Assembly: GCA_040255675.1 (NCBI GenBank)
Contig: JBDZVM010000009.1
Location: forward strand, 1 to 64,000
Length of the DNA: 64,000 nucleotides
Source: JBDZVM01 sp040255675
Lineage (GTDB): Bacteria > Actinomycetota > Actinomycetes > Acidothermales > Acidothermaceae
Direction of reading: 5' to 3'
The position numbers were made by a program, and so were the translations under genes. Numbering within the stretch: position 1 is the stretch's first letter; each line of letters starts with the position of its first letter. The notes under the pieces were generated by a model. The model saw nothing but the letters and a program-made list of their open reading frames with translations. It was not told the DNA's origin and searched no databases. This document shows, one piece after another, positions 7,536 to 14,820 of this stretch.

Positions 7536-8687
7536 ATGCGGATTTTCGGCAAGACAGCAGCGGTGTCGATAACACTCGCCGGCGGGCTAGTGCTGGCAGG
7601 GTGCGGTTCGGGCGGTGGGGGCACGTCACCTGGCACGACCGCGTCCGAAACCTCGAACGCGGGCACGGGCGGCTCGCAGTCCGCCGTTCCCGGCGCCGCC
7701 GCCGATATCGGCAAGGGGAAGACCGTCGCGTTCTTGCTTCCGGAGAACACCGTCACTCGGTGGGAGCAGCAAGACGGGCCCGCCTTCGTTGAGGCTATGA
7801 AGAAGTTTGCTCCAGGCGCTGAGGTGAAGCTGTACAACGCTCTTGGAGACCCCGCGACGCAACTCGCTCAGGCGAAGACGGCGCTGACTGCGGGGGCGAG
7901 CGTGCTTGTCGTCATACCCACGGACACAGCGGCCGCCGCCGCGATTGTGACGGAGGCGCACAACGAGAAGGTGCCCGTTATCTCCTACTCGCGGTTGATT
8001 AAAGGCGACGTTGACTACTTCATCGGTAAAGACTCTGTCGAGGTCGGTCGCGACCAGGGCCAGTGGCTCGCAGACAACACTAAGGACGGCGACAACATCG
8101 CCATTTTGAACGGGTCGCCTGATGACAGCAATGCGCATTTGTTCAATGAAGGCTACATGTCGGTCTTGCAGCCGCTCTTCGACGCGAAGAAGCGCACGAT
8201 GGTGGGCGATCTTTGGGTCGACAAGTACGACCCCGCGAAGGCGCAGGCCGCGATGGAACAGCTCTTGACTAAGAACCACAACAATATCCAAGGTGTACTG
8301 GCCGCGAACGATGGCATCGCGGGCGGCGCCGTCGCCGCCCTGCGGGAGGTCGGCCTCGATGGCAAGGTCTCGGCCATAACCGGTCTGGACGCCACGCTCG
8401 CTGGTGTGCAGCGAATCTTGCAGGGCACCCAAGGCATGTCGATCCTGCAGCCGATCCATGAGTTCGGCGCTGGCGCCGCTGAGCTGACCGCGATGCTCCT
8501 GCAGGGGCAAACTCCGCCCGCGACCTTCTTCAGCTTGACGACAGACAATGGCGTCGCGAAGGTTCCCACTCACGCAGTCAAGATCATGCCCATCACCAAG
8601 GACAACGTGATGGCGCCGGTTGACGGCGGGCTCTTCACGAAGGACGAGCTCTGCAAGGGGATTGCCGCCGGCACGGGGCCATGCTGA
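7536..8687 (+). CDS. Sugar-type ABC transporter substrate-binding lipoprotein
   Basis: 383 residues from ATG 7536, preceded by AAAGGA; the longer open frame from 7344 lacks the signal peptide at its N-terminus and is rejected. Residues 1-22 form a lipoprotein signal ending LVLAGC with C23 as the lipidated cysteine, then a Gly/Ser/Thr linker. The rest is a periplasmic-binding-protein type 1 (Peripla_BP_4) fold with KGKTVAFLLPENTVTRWEQQ near the mature start and VLVVIPTDTAAAAAIV, as in XylF/RbsB relatives. It would deliver a sugar or related polyol to the permease downstream, whose start overlaps this stop by 7 bases. Confidence 0.88.
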   Translation: MRIFGKTAAVSITLAGGLVLAGCGSGGGGTSPGTTASETSNAGTGGSQSAVPGAAADIGKGKTVAFLLPENTVTRWEQQDGPAFVEAMKKFAPGAEVKLYNALGDPATQLAQAKTALTAGASVLVVIPTDTAAAAAIVTEAHNEKVPVISYSRLIKGDVDYFIGKDSVEVGRDQGQWLADNTKDGDNIAILNGSPDDSNAHLFNEGYMSVLQPLFDAKKRTMVGDLWVDKYDPAKAQAAMEQLLTKNHNNIQGVLAANDGIAGGAVAALREVGLDGKVSAITGLDATLAGVQRILQGTQGMSILQPIHEFGAGAAELTAMLLQGQTPPATFFSLTTDNGVAKVPTHAVKIMPITKDNVMAPVDGGLFTKDELCKGIAAGTGPC

Positions 8688-9931
8688 GCAACATGACCAC
8701 CTCGCAAGAGGCCAGCTCGCGCGCGGAGGCTCTCCGCGCGCGAGCCGGCTCGCGATTCACAGCATCTGCCGTCGTCGGCGGGCTGGCCACGAGGTGGCGC
8801 TCTGGTGACATCGGGTTCTTGCCGATCATCGCTGCCATCGCGGTCATCTGGACGTACTTCCAGGTGCAGAGCAAGTACTTCTTGACTCCTCGCAACCTCG
8901 ACAACCTTCTCCTGCAGATTTCCGTTATCGGCACCGTCGCCGTCGGCGTGGTGCTCGTGTTGCTGATTGGCGAGATCGACCTCGCCGTTGGCTCTGTGGT
9001 GGGTCTCAGCGCGGCGGTGCTCGGCGTCCTCATCACGCGACAGGACGTCTCGTGGTGGATCGCGATCATCGTCGCCCTGCTGGTAGCCACCGCGGTGGGC
9101 TTTGTTCACGGGGCGTGGTTCGCGCTGCTTCGAATACCCGCTTTCGTGGTCACGCTCGCCGGGCTTCTCGGCTGGCTCGGTGTGCAGCTGCACGTGCTCG
9201 GGAGACTTGGCACCACGAATGTCTCCGACCCCAACGTTTTGCGGATCACGACATCGCATCTGCCGCCAGTACTCGGCTGGGTACTTGTTGTCGTCGTGTT
9301 CGCCAGCCAACTCGCGGTGGGGATGCGGTGGCGTCAAAGGCGGGTCAAGGCTGGCCTCGCGCCGTCGTCCATGAAGAGCTTCGTGCTCAAACTGGTGATG
9401 GTCAGCGGCCTTTTCGCATTGGCGGTTGGCCTGCTGAATCGCTGGCGCGGACTGCCGACGGCCGGGCTGATCCTGCTGCTGTTGGTCGCCGGCTTCGCCT
9501 GGGTGGTCACCCGGACCCGCTTCGGCAGGCACGTTCTCGCCGTAGGCGGAGGCGCTGAGGCGGCACGCCGAGCGGGCATCAATGTGACGAAAATCCGCAT
9601 CCAGATACTCGTACTGTCGGGCCTCCTCGCCGGGATTGGCGGAGTGCTTTCCGTCTCCCGAGGAGGCGCTGCCACCACCCAGACCGGTGGAGGAACGCTG
9701 CTTTTGGAGGCGATCGCCGCGGCGGTCATCGGAGGCACCAGTCTCTTCGGCGGCCGCGGCACCGTGTGGTCCGCGCTGACCGGCGCAGTAATTATGGGCA
9801 GCCTCGCGAATGGTCTCGACTTGATAGGTCAGGCCGCCGACGTCAAATACATCGTCGAGATGGTCGTGTTGCTCCTGGCGGTCAGCGTCGACGCGCTCAC
9901 CAGGCATCGAGGCCGCAATGCCGCCCGCTGA
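8681..9931 (+). CDS. Sugar ABC transporter permease (XylH/RbsC family)
   Basis: 416 residues with about ten to twelve hydrophobic segments and the BPD_transp_2 family features VVLVLLIGEIDLAVGSVVG (about residues 90-108) and GGTSLFGGRGTVWSALTGA (about 350-368). It forms the membrane channel with the ATPase and lipoprotein upstream. A Ser/Ala/Arg-rich cytoplasmic N-terminus of about 45 residues precedes the first membrane segment. The start ATGCTGA overlaps the end of the lipoprotein gene. No gene with convincing coding signal follows until 10275. Confidence 0.88.
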   Translation: MLSNMTTSQEASSRAEALRARAGSRFTASAVVGGLATRWRSGDIGFLPIIAAIAVIWTYFQVQSKYFLTPRNLDNLLLQISVIGTVAVGVVLVLLIGEIDLAVGSVVGLSAAVLGVLITRQDVSWWIAIIVALLVATAVGFVHGAWFALLRIPAFVVTLAGLLGWLGVQLHVLGRLGTTNVSDPNVLRITTSHLPPVLGWVLVVVVFASQLAVGMRWRQRRVKAGLAPSSMKSFVLKLVMVSGLFALAVGLLNRWRGLPTAGLILLLLVAGFAWVVTRTRFGRHVLAVGGGAEAARRAGINVTKIRIQILVLSGLLAGIGGVLSVSRGGAATTQTGGGTLLLEAIAAAVIGGTSLFGGRGTVWSALTGAVIMGSLANGLDLIGQAADVKYIVEMVVLLLAVSVDALTRHRGRNAAR

Positions 9932-9985
9932 GACCGGGAGTCGGAGTGGCGGTTTCGAGGCCCTGAAAACGGTGGCGCAGTCGCG

Positions 9986-10132
9986 GTGACACGAATCTAC
10001 AACCGCGCGGAGGACTTCGAAAACTACGTGATTGCGGGCGTCATCTCGACGTATTTGAGTATCCGGAGCGCGTGCCGGAGGCGTTCGCCGCAATCTCTTT
10101 CGCCATGGGCGTCAGGGCTGCCTCCGTCGTGA
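9986..10132 (+). pseudogene. Possible DhaK-like N-terminal remnant
   Basis: A frame starting GTG 9986 reads MTRIYNRAEDFENYVIAGVI, which resembles the N-terminus of dihydroxyacetone/tetrulose kinase (DhaK) subunits, usually M-T-x-h-[FY]-N-D-P-x-D-F. The likeness stops after about 20 residues, and the frame then becomes Arg/Ser-rich and ends. A second frame across 10040-10260 also looks protein-like (AFAAISFAMGVRAASVVIDA) but has no start, and it runs out-of-frame into the next gene. The whole gap 9932-10274 may be a deletion scar joining two gene remnants. The evidence is a short motif only. Confidence 0.3.
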
Positions 10133-10274
10133 TTGACGCGAACTCGGCCGAATGCGCGGACGCGCGGACGACGGAGCTCGCGCGACAAGCTCGCCGGTGG
10201 ATCCGATTAGCGGGTCCGCTGGACGGACGCCTCGCAACGCTTGCGGGGAATTCCATTGAAAGTAGGAAAATCGT

Positions 10275-10835
10275 ATGGAGCTCCAAATTCGCAAGGTCGT
10301 CACGATCGTTGAGGAAGTGCTCAACGACGGCTCGCGCGACCTGGCGGCGCCACTGCGGCTCGTGGCCGCGGCCGCCGTGATCAAGAACCCGTTCGCCGGC
10401 AAGTACCAGGAAGATCTCAGCCTTCTCGCGACGAGCTACAGCCCGCGACTGGCGGAGCGGCTGGTCCCCTTGGCGTCACGCATCCTCGCGGCGAAGGCGA
10501 CTGTCTTCGGCAAGGCAGCGATCGTCGGCGAGGCGGGAGAGGTGCAACACGGCTCGACGTTGCTCCATACTCGAGACTTTGGTGACGCGCTGCGGAACGC
10601 GTCCAAGGGCAACGCGGTGGTCCCTTCGGCGGAGAAGCGCGCCAACAACGGGGCGACAATCGACGTCTCGCTGCGCAACTCCGAGGACGCCGGCGACCTC
10701 GCGGGAACGGACCCGGCCGGCCTTTTCAGCTGGGAGCTGCGTTTCTCGGACGCGCCACGCGCTGACGAGATCGTGGTCATCGCCGCGCTTGGCGACGGCG
10801 TGCGGCCCAATTCGCGGCTCTCCGGCGGGCGGTAA
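10275..10835 (+). CDS. AA_synth (PF06684) family protein
   Basis: 186 residues beginning MELQIRKVVTIVEEVLNDG, the expected full length for this family. Typical features are the N-terminal hydrophobic strand with VVTIVEEV, AAAAVIKNPFAGKY (about 37-50) and VGEAGEVQHGS near residues 79-89. Family members are labelled 'amino acid synthesis' without a secure biochemical role; they recur beside amidohydrolases and transporters. ATG 10275 has an AGGA six to nine bases upstream. It is four bases from the following amidohydrolase and probably cotranscribed with it and with the ABC genes. I infer a catabolic role for the imported compound. Confidence 0.75.
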   Translation: MELQIRKVVTIVEEVLNDGSRDLAAPLRLVAAAAVIKNPFAGKYQEDLSLLATSYSPRLAERLVPLASRILAAKATVFGKAAIVGEAGEVQHGSTLLHTRDFGDALRNASKGNAVVPSAEKRANNGATIDVSLRNSEDAGDLAGTDPAGLFSWELRFSDAPRADEIVVIAALGDGVRPNSRLSGGR

Positions 10836-10839
10836 GAGC

Positions 10840-11607
10840 ATGATCATCGACGGCGACGTGCACATCTCGCCAACACCGGAAGCACCGGAAAGCTTGAAGG
10901 TGGAGGAGATGATCCGCCGGCTCGACCGTGCCGGCATCGACAAGGCGCTGACGTGGCTCCAGCCGCCCTACATGCGAGACATCGACACGTCGAATCAGTA
11001 TGTGAAGGAGAGCGCGGAGCGCTTTCCGGACCGGATATTGCCCTTCGGCTGGGCCGATCCTCGATTGGGCGTCGCCCACGCGATTCACAGCGTGCATCGC
11101 TGTCTCGATGATTACGGCTTTTACGGCGTCAAGTTAAACGGCGCCCAGAACGATTTCTACATAGACGACATGGAGACGGTGCGTCCGGTGCTCGACGAGA
11201 TCGCGGCGTCCGGCAAGCTGCTCGCGTTGCACATCGGAACGGACGCGTTCGACAAGACGCACCCCTATCGACTCGGGAAGGTTGCCGGCCGCTACCCGGA
11301 CACCCGGATTCTGGCGGTCCACATGGGCGGAGTCGGCTTCCATGACCTCAGCAACGCCGCAATAGAGGTGGCACAAGAGCATGACAACATCACGCTCATA
11401 GGGAGCGCGGTTCGGGCGGCTCCGATTTTGAAGGCCGTGCGTACTCTCGGGGCCGAGCGGGTGTGCTTCGGCAGCGACATGCCGTTCGAACTACCTCATG
11501 TGGAAATCGCGAAATATGACGCCCTTCTAGACGGCGAGATCACCCCGGAAGAGAAGGCACTTGTGATGGGAGGCAACCTCGCACGGCTGTTTGGCCTCGA
11601 GGCCTGA
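10840..11607 (+). CDS. Amidohydrolase family protein (Amidohydro_2, TIM barrel)
   Basis: 255 residues from ATG 10840 (MIIDGDVHISP). DGDVHISP supplies the N-terminal metal-binding strand in the place of the usual D-x-H. LALHIGTD, ILAVHMGGVG and RVCFGSDMPF supply the later His and Asp positions typical of PF04909 hydrolases/decarboxylases. The gene follows the AA_synth gene by four bases. The reaction is unknown: members cleave lactones or amides or decarboxylate aromatic acids. It converges on the epimerase gene with a 31-base gap. Confidence 0.8.
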   Translation: MIIDGDVHISPTPEAPESLKVEEMIRRLDRAGIDKALTWLQPPYMRDIDTSNQYVKESAERFPDRILPFGWADPRLGVAHAIHSVHRCLDDYGFYGVKLNGAQNDFYIDDMETVRPVLDEIAASGKLLALHIGTDAFDKTHPYRLGKVAGRYPDTRILAVHMGGVGFHDLSNAAIEVAQEHDNITLIGSAVRAAPILKAVRTLGAERVCFGSDMPFELPHVEIAKYDALLDGEITPEEKALVMGGNLARLFGLEA

Positions 11608-11638
11608 GAACGTCGGCGCGCCGTGGCTCAGCCGTTCC

Positions 11639-12613
11639 TCAGCGCGGCGGGCGCCAGTCGGCGGCCTCCAGCTTGCCTCGATCGATCAGCGAGCGCACCG
11701 ATTCGGCGACCGCCTGCAACGACGTGTAGCGGGGAGAATATCCGAGGACTTGCCTTGCCTTGTCGATGCTCACGTTTGTGCTGTGCCGGACGTGGTTGAC
11801 CGTCGCGATGGCGTGATCGGAGTTTTGCGCTTCCCAACTCGCCAACGGCGCGAATTCGAGCCGAGCCTCTTGGCCGAACCAACTCGCCACAGCTTCCGCA
11901 TAACCACGCAAAGTGATGGCGCGCTCGGAGGCGATATGGAAGCTCTCTCCGATAGCGCGGTCGCGGTCCGAGACGGCCCGCTCGAACGCCTGCGCGACGT
12001 CGTCGGCGTGCACGTGATGGAGCGTCTCGAGCCCGAGATTCGGCAGCGTTACGGCTCGCCCCCCGGACAATGCGCTCAGCACGTCAGGATCGCGATTCCC
12101 CGCCGGGCCGATGGGCGCCCATCCAGGCCCGACGATGTGCCCTGGATGGAGAACCGTGACCGGCACCCCTCCGCTGCGCGATTGAGCAAGCAAGAACTCC
12201 TCGACGGCCGCCTTCGCAATGCCGTATGCGCCAAACGGCCGGCGCTTCGCGTCTTCGCGGACAGGCACTTCGCAAACGAAGCCGTGCACCCACACGGTGC
12301 CGCAATGGACGAGATAGGCGTCGGGGCGAGTCCGCAGCGCCTCCACCAATTGCGTTGCCGAGCCGACTGTGAAACAGGTCAAGTCGACGACGACGTCTGG
12401 GTCGAGCGCTGCTATTCGCTGCCCGAAGGCGCCTCGAGTTTCCTCAGCGTTTCGATCCACTCGGACGTTTTCGACGCTGCCCCAAGCGGGGTGCGTGAAA
12501 TACGGATCGTGTTCTCCACGGCTGACGCACACGACTGTATGCCCAACGCTGACAAGCCGGGGGACGAGGTAGCTGCCGATATGGCCCGTCCCGCCGATGA
12601 CAACGACCCGCAA
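11639..12613 (-). CDS. NAD-dependent epimerase/dehydratase family protein
   Basis: An extended short-chain dehydrogenase of 324 residues when started at TTG 12613 (MRVVVIGGTGHIGSYL). An AGGAG on the minus strand (12627-12623) lies nine bases upstream of this TTG, which makes it a better start than the upstream ATG at 12685. GGTGHIG is the Rossmann dinucleotide loop. YGIAKAA holds the catalytic Tyr-x3-Lys. HVHADDVAQAFERAV matches the family's C-terminal portion. The substrate is probably a nucleotide sugar or sugar acid linked to the adjacent importer. It is divergent from the gntR gene, with the GTTGTC-N-GACAAC operator between them. Confidence 0.82.
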   Translation of the reverse strand: MRVVVIGGTGHIGSYLVPRLVSVGHTVVCVSRGEHDPYFTHPAWGSVENVRVDRNAEETRGAFGQRIAALDPDVVVDLTCFTVGSATQLVEALRTRPDAYLVHCGTVWVHGFVCEVPVREDAKRRPFGAYGIAKAAVEEFLLAQSRSGGVPVTVLHPGHIVGPGWAPIGPAGNRDPDVLSALSGGRAVTLPNLGLETLHHVHADDVAQAFERAVSDRDRAIGESFHIASERAITLRGYAEAVASWFGQEARLEFAPLASWEAQNSDHAIATVNHVRHSTNVSIDKARQVLGYSPRYTSLQAVAESVRSLIDRGKLEAADWRPPR

Positions 12614-12688
12614 CGCGACCAACTCCTGACTGCTCGGCGTCTCTTTAGACTGGCCATACGGGCCAAGATTACCCGCGCTCGCCAAAAC
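12614..12688. other. Leader of the epimerase gene
   Basis: This stretch carries the minus-strand ribosome binding site of the epimerase gene. The rest of the 390-base gap to gntR (12715-13005) shows no gene I can support. It holds weak promoter-like strings only, for example TATAGG near 12938 and TTGACC at 12957. Confidence 0.4.
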
Positions 12689-12714
12689 TTGACAGACGTC
12701 GGTTGTCGGACAAC
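12689..12714 (+). promoter_or_regulatory. Second GntR-type promoter-operator between epimerase and gntR
   Basis: TTGACA at 12689-12694 is followed eight bases later by the perfect palindrome GTTGTC-G-GACAAC at 12702-12714. The element TTGACAGAYGTCGGTTGTC and its flank match the site at 6508-6533 almost base for base. The palindrome is symmetric, so a bound GntR protein could control both the divergent epimerase and its own gene. Confidence 0.7.
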
Positions 12715-13005
12715 GATAACGTCGGCGGATCCGATCGTCTGGAGGCTCGCCTCGATGTCGGCTCAGGGTGGTCGCGACGCGAGGCTACCGCGCGGCTTGT
12801 ATGATCTTTTGCGGATTGACTTCGGTAGGCCGCGCACGCGATCAGCCGGCGTCGGCGACACATGTGGAGGCACGCCTGCTGTGGATCTCTCGGGTGAAAT
12901 GGGCGGCGTCGTCTCGCGCGGGGCTGGGTCGCACTATAGGGCGAGGAATGGTTCCTTGACCGGCTTGGAGTTCATCGTGAATACCGTGCCTGAGCCTGCC
13001 GCGCG

Positions 13006-13761
13006 ATGAGCGACACGAACGTTTGGGGGCGAAGACAGCCGCTTCCCGCGCGCCTTGCTGACGAGCTGCGCGCGCGGCTGAATCGAACTGAGTGGCGGCC
13101 TGGCGACCGGTTGCCGACAGAGGCGGAGCTCGTCGAGGAGTACGGGGTGTCCCGCCCCACCGTTCGCCAGGCGTTGAAGGTCCTTGAAGCACAGGGCTTG
13201 GTGCAGATTCATCACGGGCGTGGCACCTTCGTTACCGACGGCTCTGCCATACGCGCGGGCATGCAGGAGCTGAAATCCACCACGGCGCTTGTCGCTGAGA
13301 TGGGGCACGTTGCGTCGGTGCGGTATCACCACCGGCGGGTGCGCGCCGCCACCGCTGAAGAGCTGGACAGGTTCGATCTGGCGCCCGACGCGAGGGTGCT
13401 CGACATCCAGGTCCGCATCCTCGCCGACGGCACCACTGTTGCCTACTCCTACGACGTTCTTCCGCTGTGGGCATTTCCCGGCGACTTCCAACCTCACCAC
13501 CTCACCGGGTCTGTCGTGGCATTTCTCGAGCAGCACGAAGGGCCGGTACCCACTCGAGCAGTCGCGCAGGTGCACGCTGTCAACGACCCGGCTGTCGCCT
13601 GGGACAAGAAAGTCCCCGAGGATCAACTTTTCGTGCTGCTTGATCAAATGCTCTACGACAAGGCCAATCGGCCCGTCATGCACTCGTGCAGCTACTTCAT
13701 CGAAGGTCGCTTCAACTTCACCGTGGTGCGGCAAACTCGGCAGGGCGTCGGTCGAGGCTAG
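13006..13761 (+). CDS. GntR-family (HutC subfamily) transcriptional regulator
   Basis: 251 residues. The N-terminal winged helix (about 10-80) contains GDRLPTEAELVEEYGVSRPT and the wing HHGRGTFV. A UTRA effector domain (about 95-240) follows, including VLDIQVRILADGTTVAYSYD. HutC proteins sense small catabolic intermediates and release DNA on binding. ATG 13006 gives a normal-length N-terminus. The two palindromes at 6521-6533 and 12702-12714 are natural operators, making this the local regulator of the ABC operon, the epimerase and itself. Confidence 0.9.
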   Translation: MSDTNVWGRRQPLPARLADELRARLNRTEWRPGDRLPTEAELVEEYGVSRPTVRQALKVLEAQGLVQIHHGRGTFVTDGSAIRAGMQELKSTTALVAEMGHVASVRYHHRRVRAATAEELDRFDLAPDARVLDIQVRILADGTTVAYSYDVLPLWAFPGDFQPHHLTGSVVAFLEQHEGPVPTRAVAQVHAVNDPAVAWDKKVPEDQLFVLLDQMLYDKANRPVMHSCSYFIEGRFNFTVVRQTRQGVGRG

Positions 13762-13998
13762 TCCTCCGGCCATGGCGCCAGGGGCCTCCTGGGGCCCGAC
13801 GCTGCCGATTGAGACAGCACGCCCGGACGGCGGACGCGCCGGTGAGGCCTTCGATCAGGGCCTGCCGCGGGCAGTTCACGAGACGCTCGCTCGACACCTA
13901 GGTGCGGCACGATGTTGAAGACGATCGACATCGACGCGATGCCGGCGTCCTGCTGGCTCGCCGGGCGCACCCACCGCCAGCCGGTACGTAAGGGTGCT
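13762..13998. other. Intergenic stretch between gntR and tRNA genes
   Basis: No gene or clear terminator can be supported. A 37-codon frame from ATG 13912 resembles nothing recognisable. Confidence 0.4.
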
Positions 13999-14028
13999 TT
14001 GGCTGGGCGGGACGGCGTCCGATAAACT
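13999..14028 (+). promoter_or_regulatory. Probable promoter of the tRNA-Gln/tRNA-Glu unit
   Basis: TTGGCT (13999-14004) and TAAACT (14023-14028) are spaced by 18 bases, and transcription would start near 14035, about 30 bases before the tRNA-Gln gene. The 12-bp palindrome CCGACCGGTCGG at 14032-14043 overlaps the expected start. Confidence 0.45.
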
Positions 14029-14063
14029 CGACCGACCGGTCGGAGAGCACCTGTTCGATCCGG

Positions 14064-14138
14064 TGGGGTATGGGGTAATTGGCAGCCCGGCTGATTCTGG
14101 TTCAGCTAGTCTAGGTTCGAGTCCTGGTACCCCAGCCA
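14064..14138 (+). tRNA. tRNA-Gln (anticodon CTG)
   Basis: The acceptor stem TGGGGTA (14064-14070) pairs with TACCCCA (14128-14134). The anticodon arm GCTGA-TTCTGGT-TCAGC gives anticodon CTG. The T-loop is GGTTCGAGTCC. The discriminator is G and CCA is encoded at 14136-14138. Confidence 0.96.
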
Positions 14139-14192
14139 GGCCGGAGATCTCCGGTCACCACGACGCTCGTCGGCCGCGGCGGCGTCGCGTTC

Positions 14193-14265
14193 GGCCCCGT
14201 TGTCTAGCGGCCTAGGACGCCGCCCTCTCAAGGCGGTAGCGCCGGTTCGAATCCGGTCGGGGCTA
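14193..14265 (+). tRNA. tRNA-Glu (anticodon CTC)
   Basis: The acceptor stem GGCCCCG (14193-14199) pairs with CGGGGCT (14258-14264), with one G-T wobble at the end. The anticodon arm CCGCC-CTCTCAA-GGCGG gives anticodon CTC. The T-arm is GCCGG-TTCGAAT-CCGGT. The discriminator is A; CCA is not encoded. Confidence 0.96.
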
Positions 14266-14743
14266 CAAGCACACGCACGGTCGCAGACCGCGCGCGCACG
14301 ACCGGGCGATCTTGAGTGCGGCGATACCGATCGCCGACTACCTGGCCGGTGTCGAGGGTCTGGACGCCGAGGCTTCCGCTCAACGCCACCGCTTGTGCGC
14401 CCGATCGCATTTCGCCGGATGGCTGTGCGCGCACTCCGCTTTTGGCGCTGACTCGGCCTGTCGCGGCGCACCGTTATCGCTAACGGATCGCTCTCCTTGT
14501 GAGTCGCCTACCGCCCATTGCCGCGGATTATGCAATCCGGACTATCGACCGCCTTGCGGGGTGTTGTCAATACCGCGAACATGCAGTCGTCACTCGCACG
14601 GCTAAATTAGTTAGCTCTTTATCGCACGCGCGCAGATGCCAGTCCAAGGTGACACCGGCGAGCCTTTACCGTACGTATATCGAAGGCCTGAAGGTTTGGT
14701 TCTTTCTTTACTGTCACTGCCAACCTTGGTCGGCCGATGGGTA
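14266..14743. other. Long spacer, locally AT-richer
   Basis: No gene is supported. Parts such as 14595-14625 and 14670-14710 are clearly richer in A/T than the flanking genes, and reading frames across it have poor codon character. It could be an old integration boundary beside the tRNA genes or a long regulatory region for the arabinofuranosidase gene. Confidence 0.45.
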
Positions 14744-14773
14744 TTGACGTACCGTGATCGGCGAGAGCATAGT
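14744..14773 (+). promoter_or_regulatory. Promoter of arabinofuranosidase gene
   Basis: TTGACG (14744-14749) and CATAGT (14768-14773) are separated by 18 bases, giving an mRNA start near 14780. GGGAGG at 14811-14816 is the ribosome binding site for ATG 14821. Confidence 0.5.
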
Positions 14774-14820
14774 GACGATTTGTTCGCGCCCGTAAGGCGC
14801 TCATCACTCCGGGAGGTCAT

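Noticed and set aside
8570..10093. 507-residue minus-strand open frame opposite the permease
   Set aside because: Composition (His/Gln/Asp/Arg-rich) is typical of antisense reading of a membrane protein; no recognisable motif.
11591..13009. 472-residue open frame on the plus strand opposite the epimerase gene
   Set aside because: It is Arg/Ala/Asp-rich mirror sequence of the real minus-strand gene, which has clear Rossmann and Tyr-Lys motifs.
14106..14471. Minus-strand frame of 121 residues across the tRNA genes
   Set aside because: It covers two secure tRNA genes and the gene-free spacer, and is Arg-rich.
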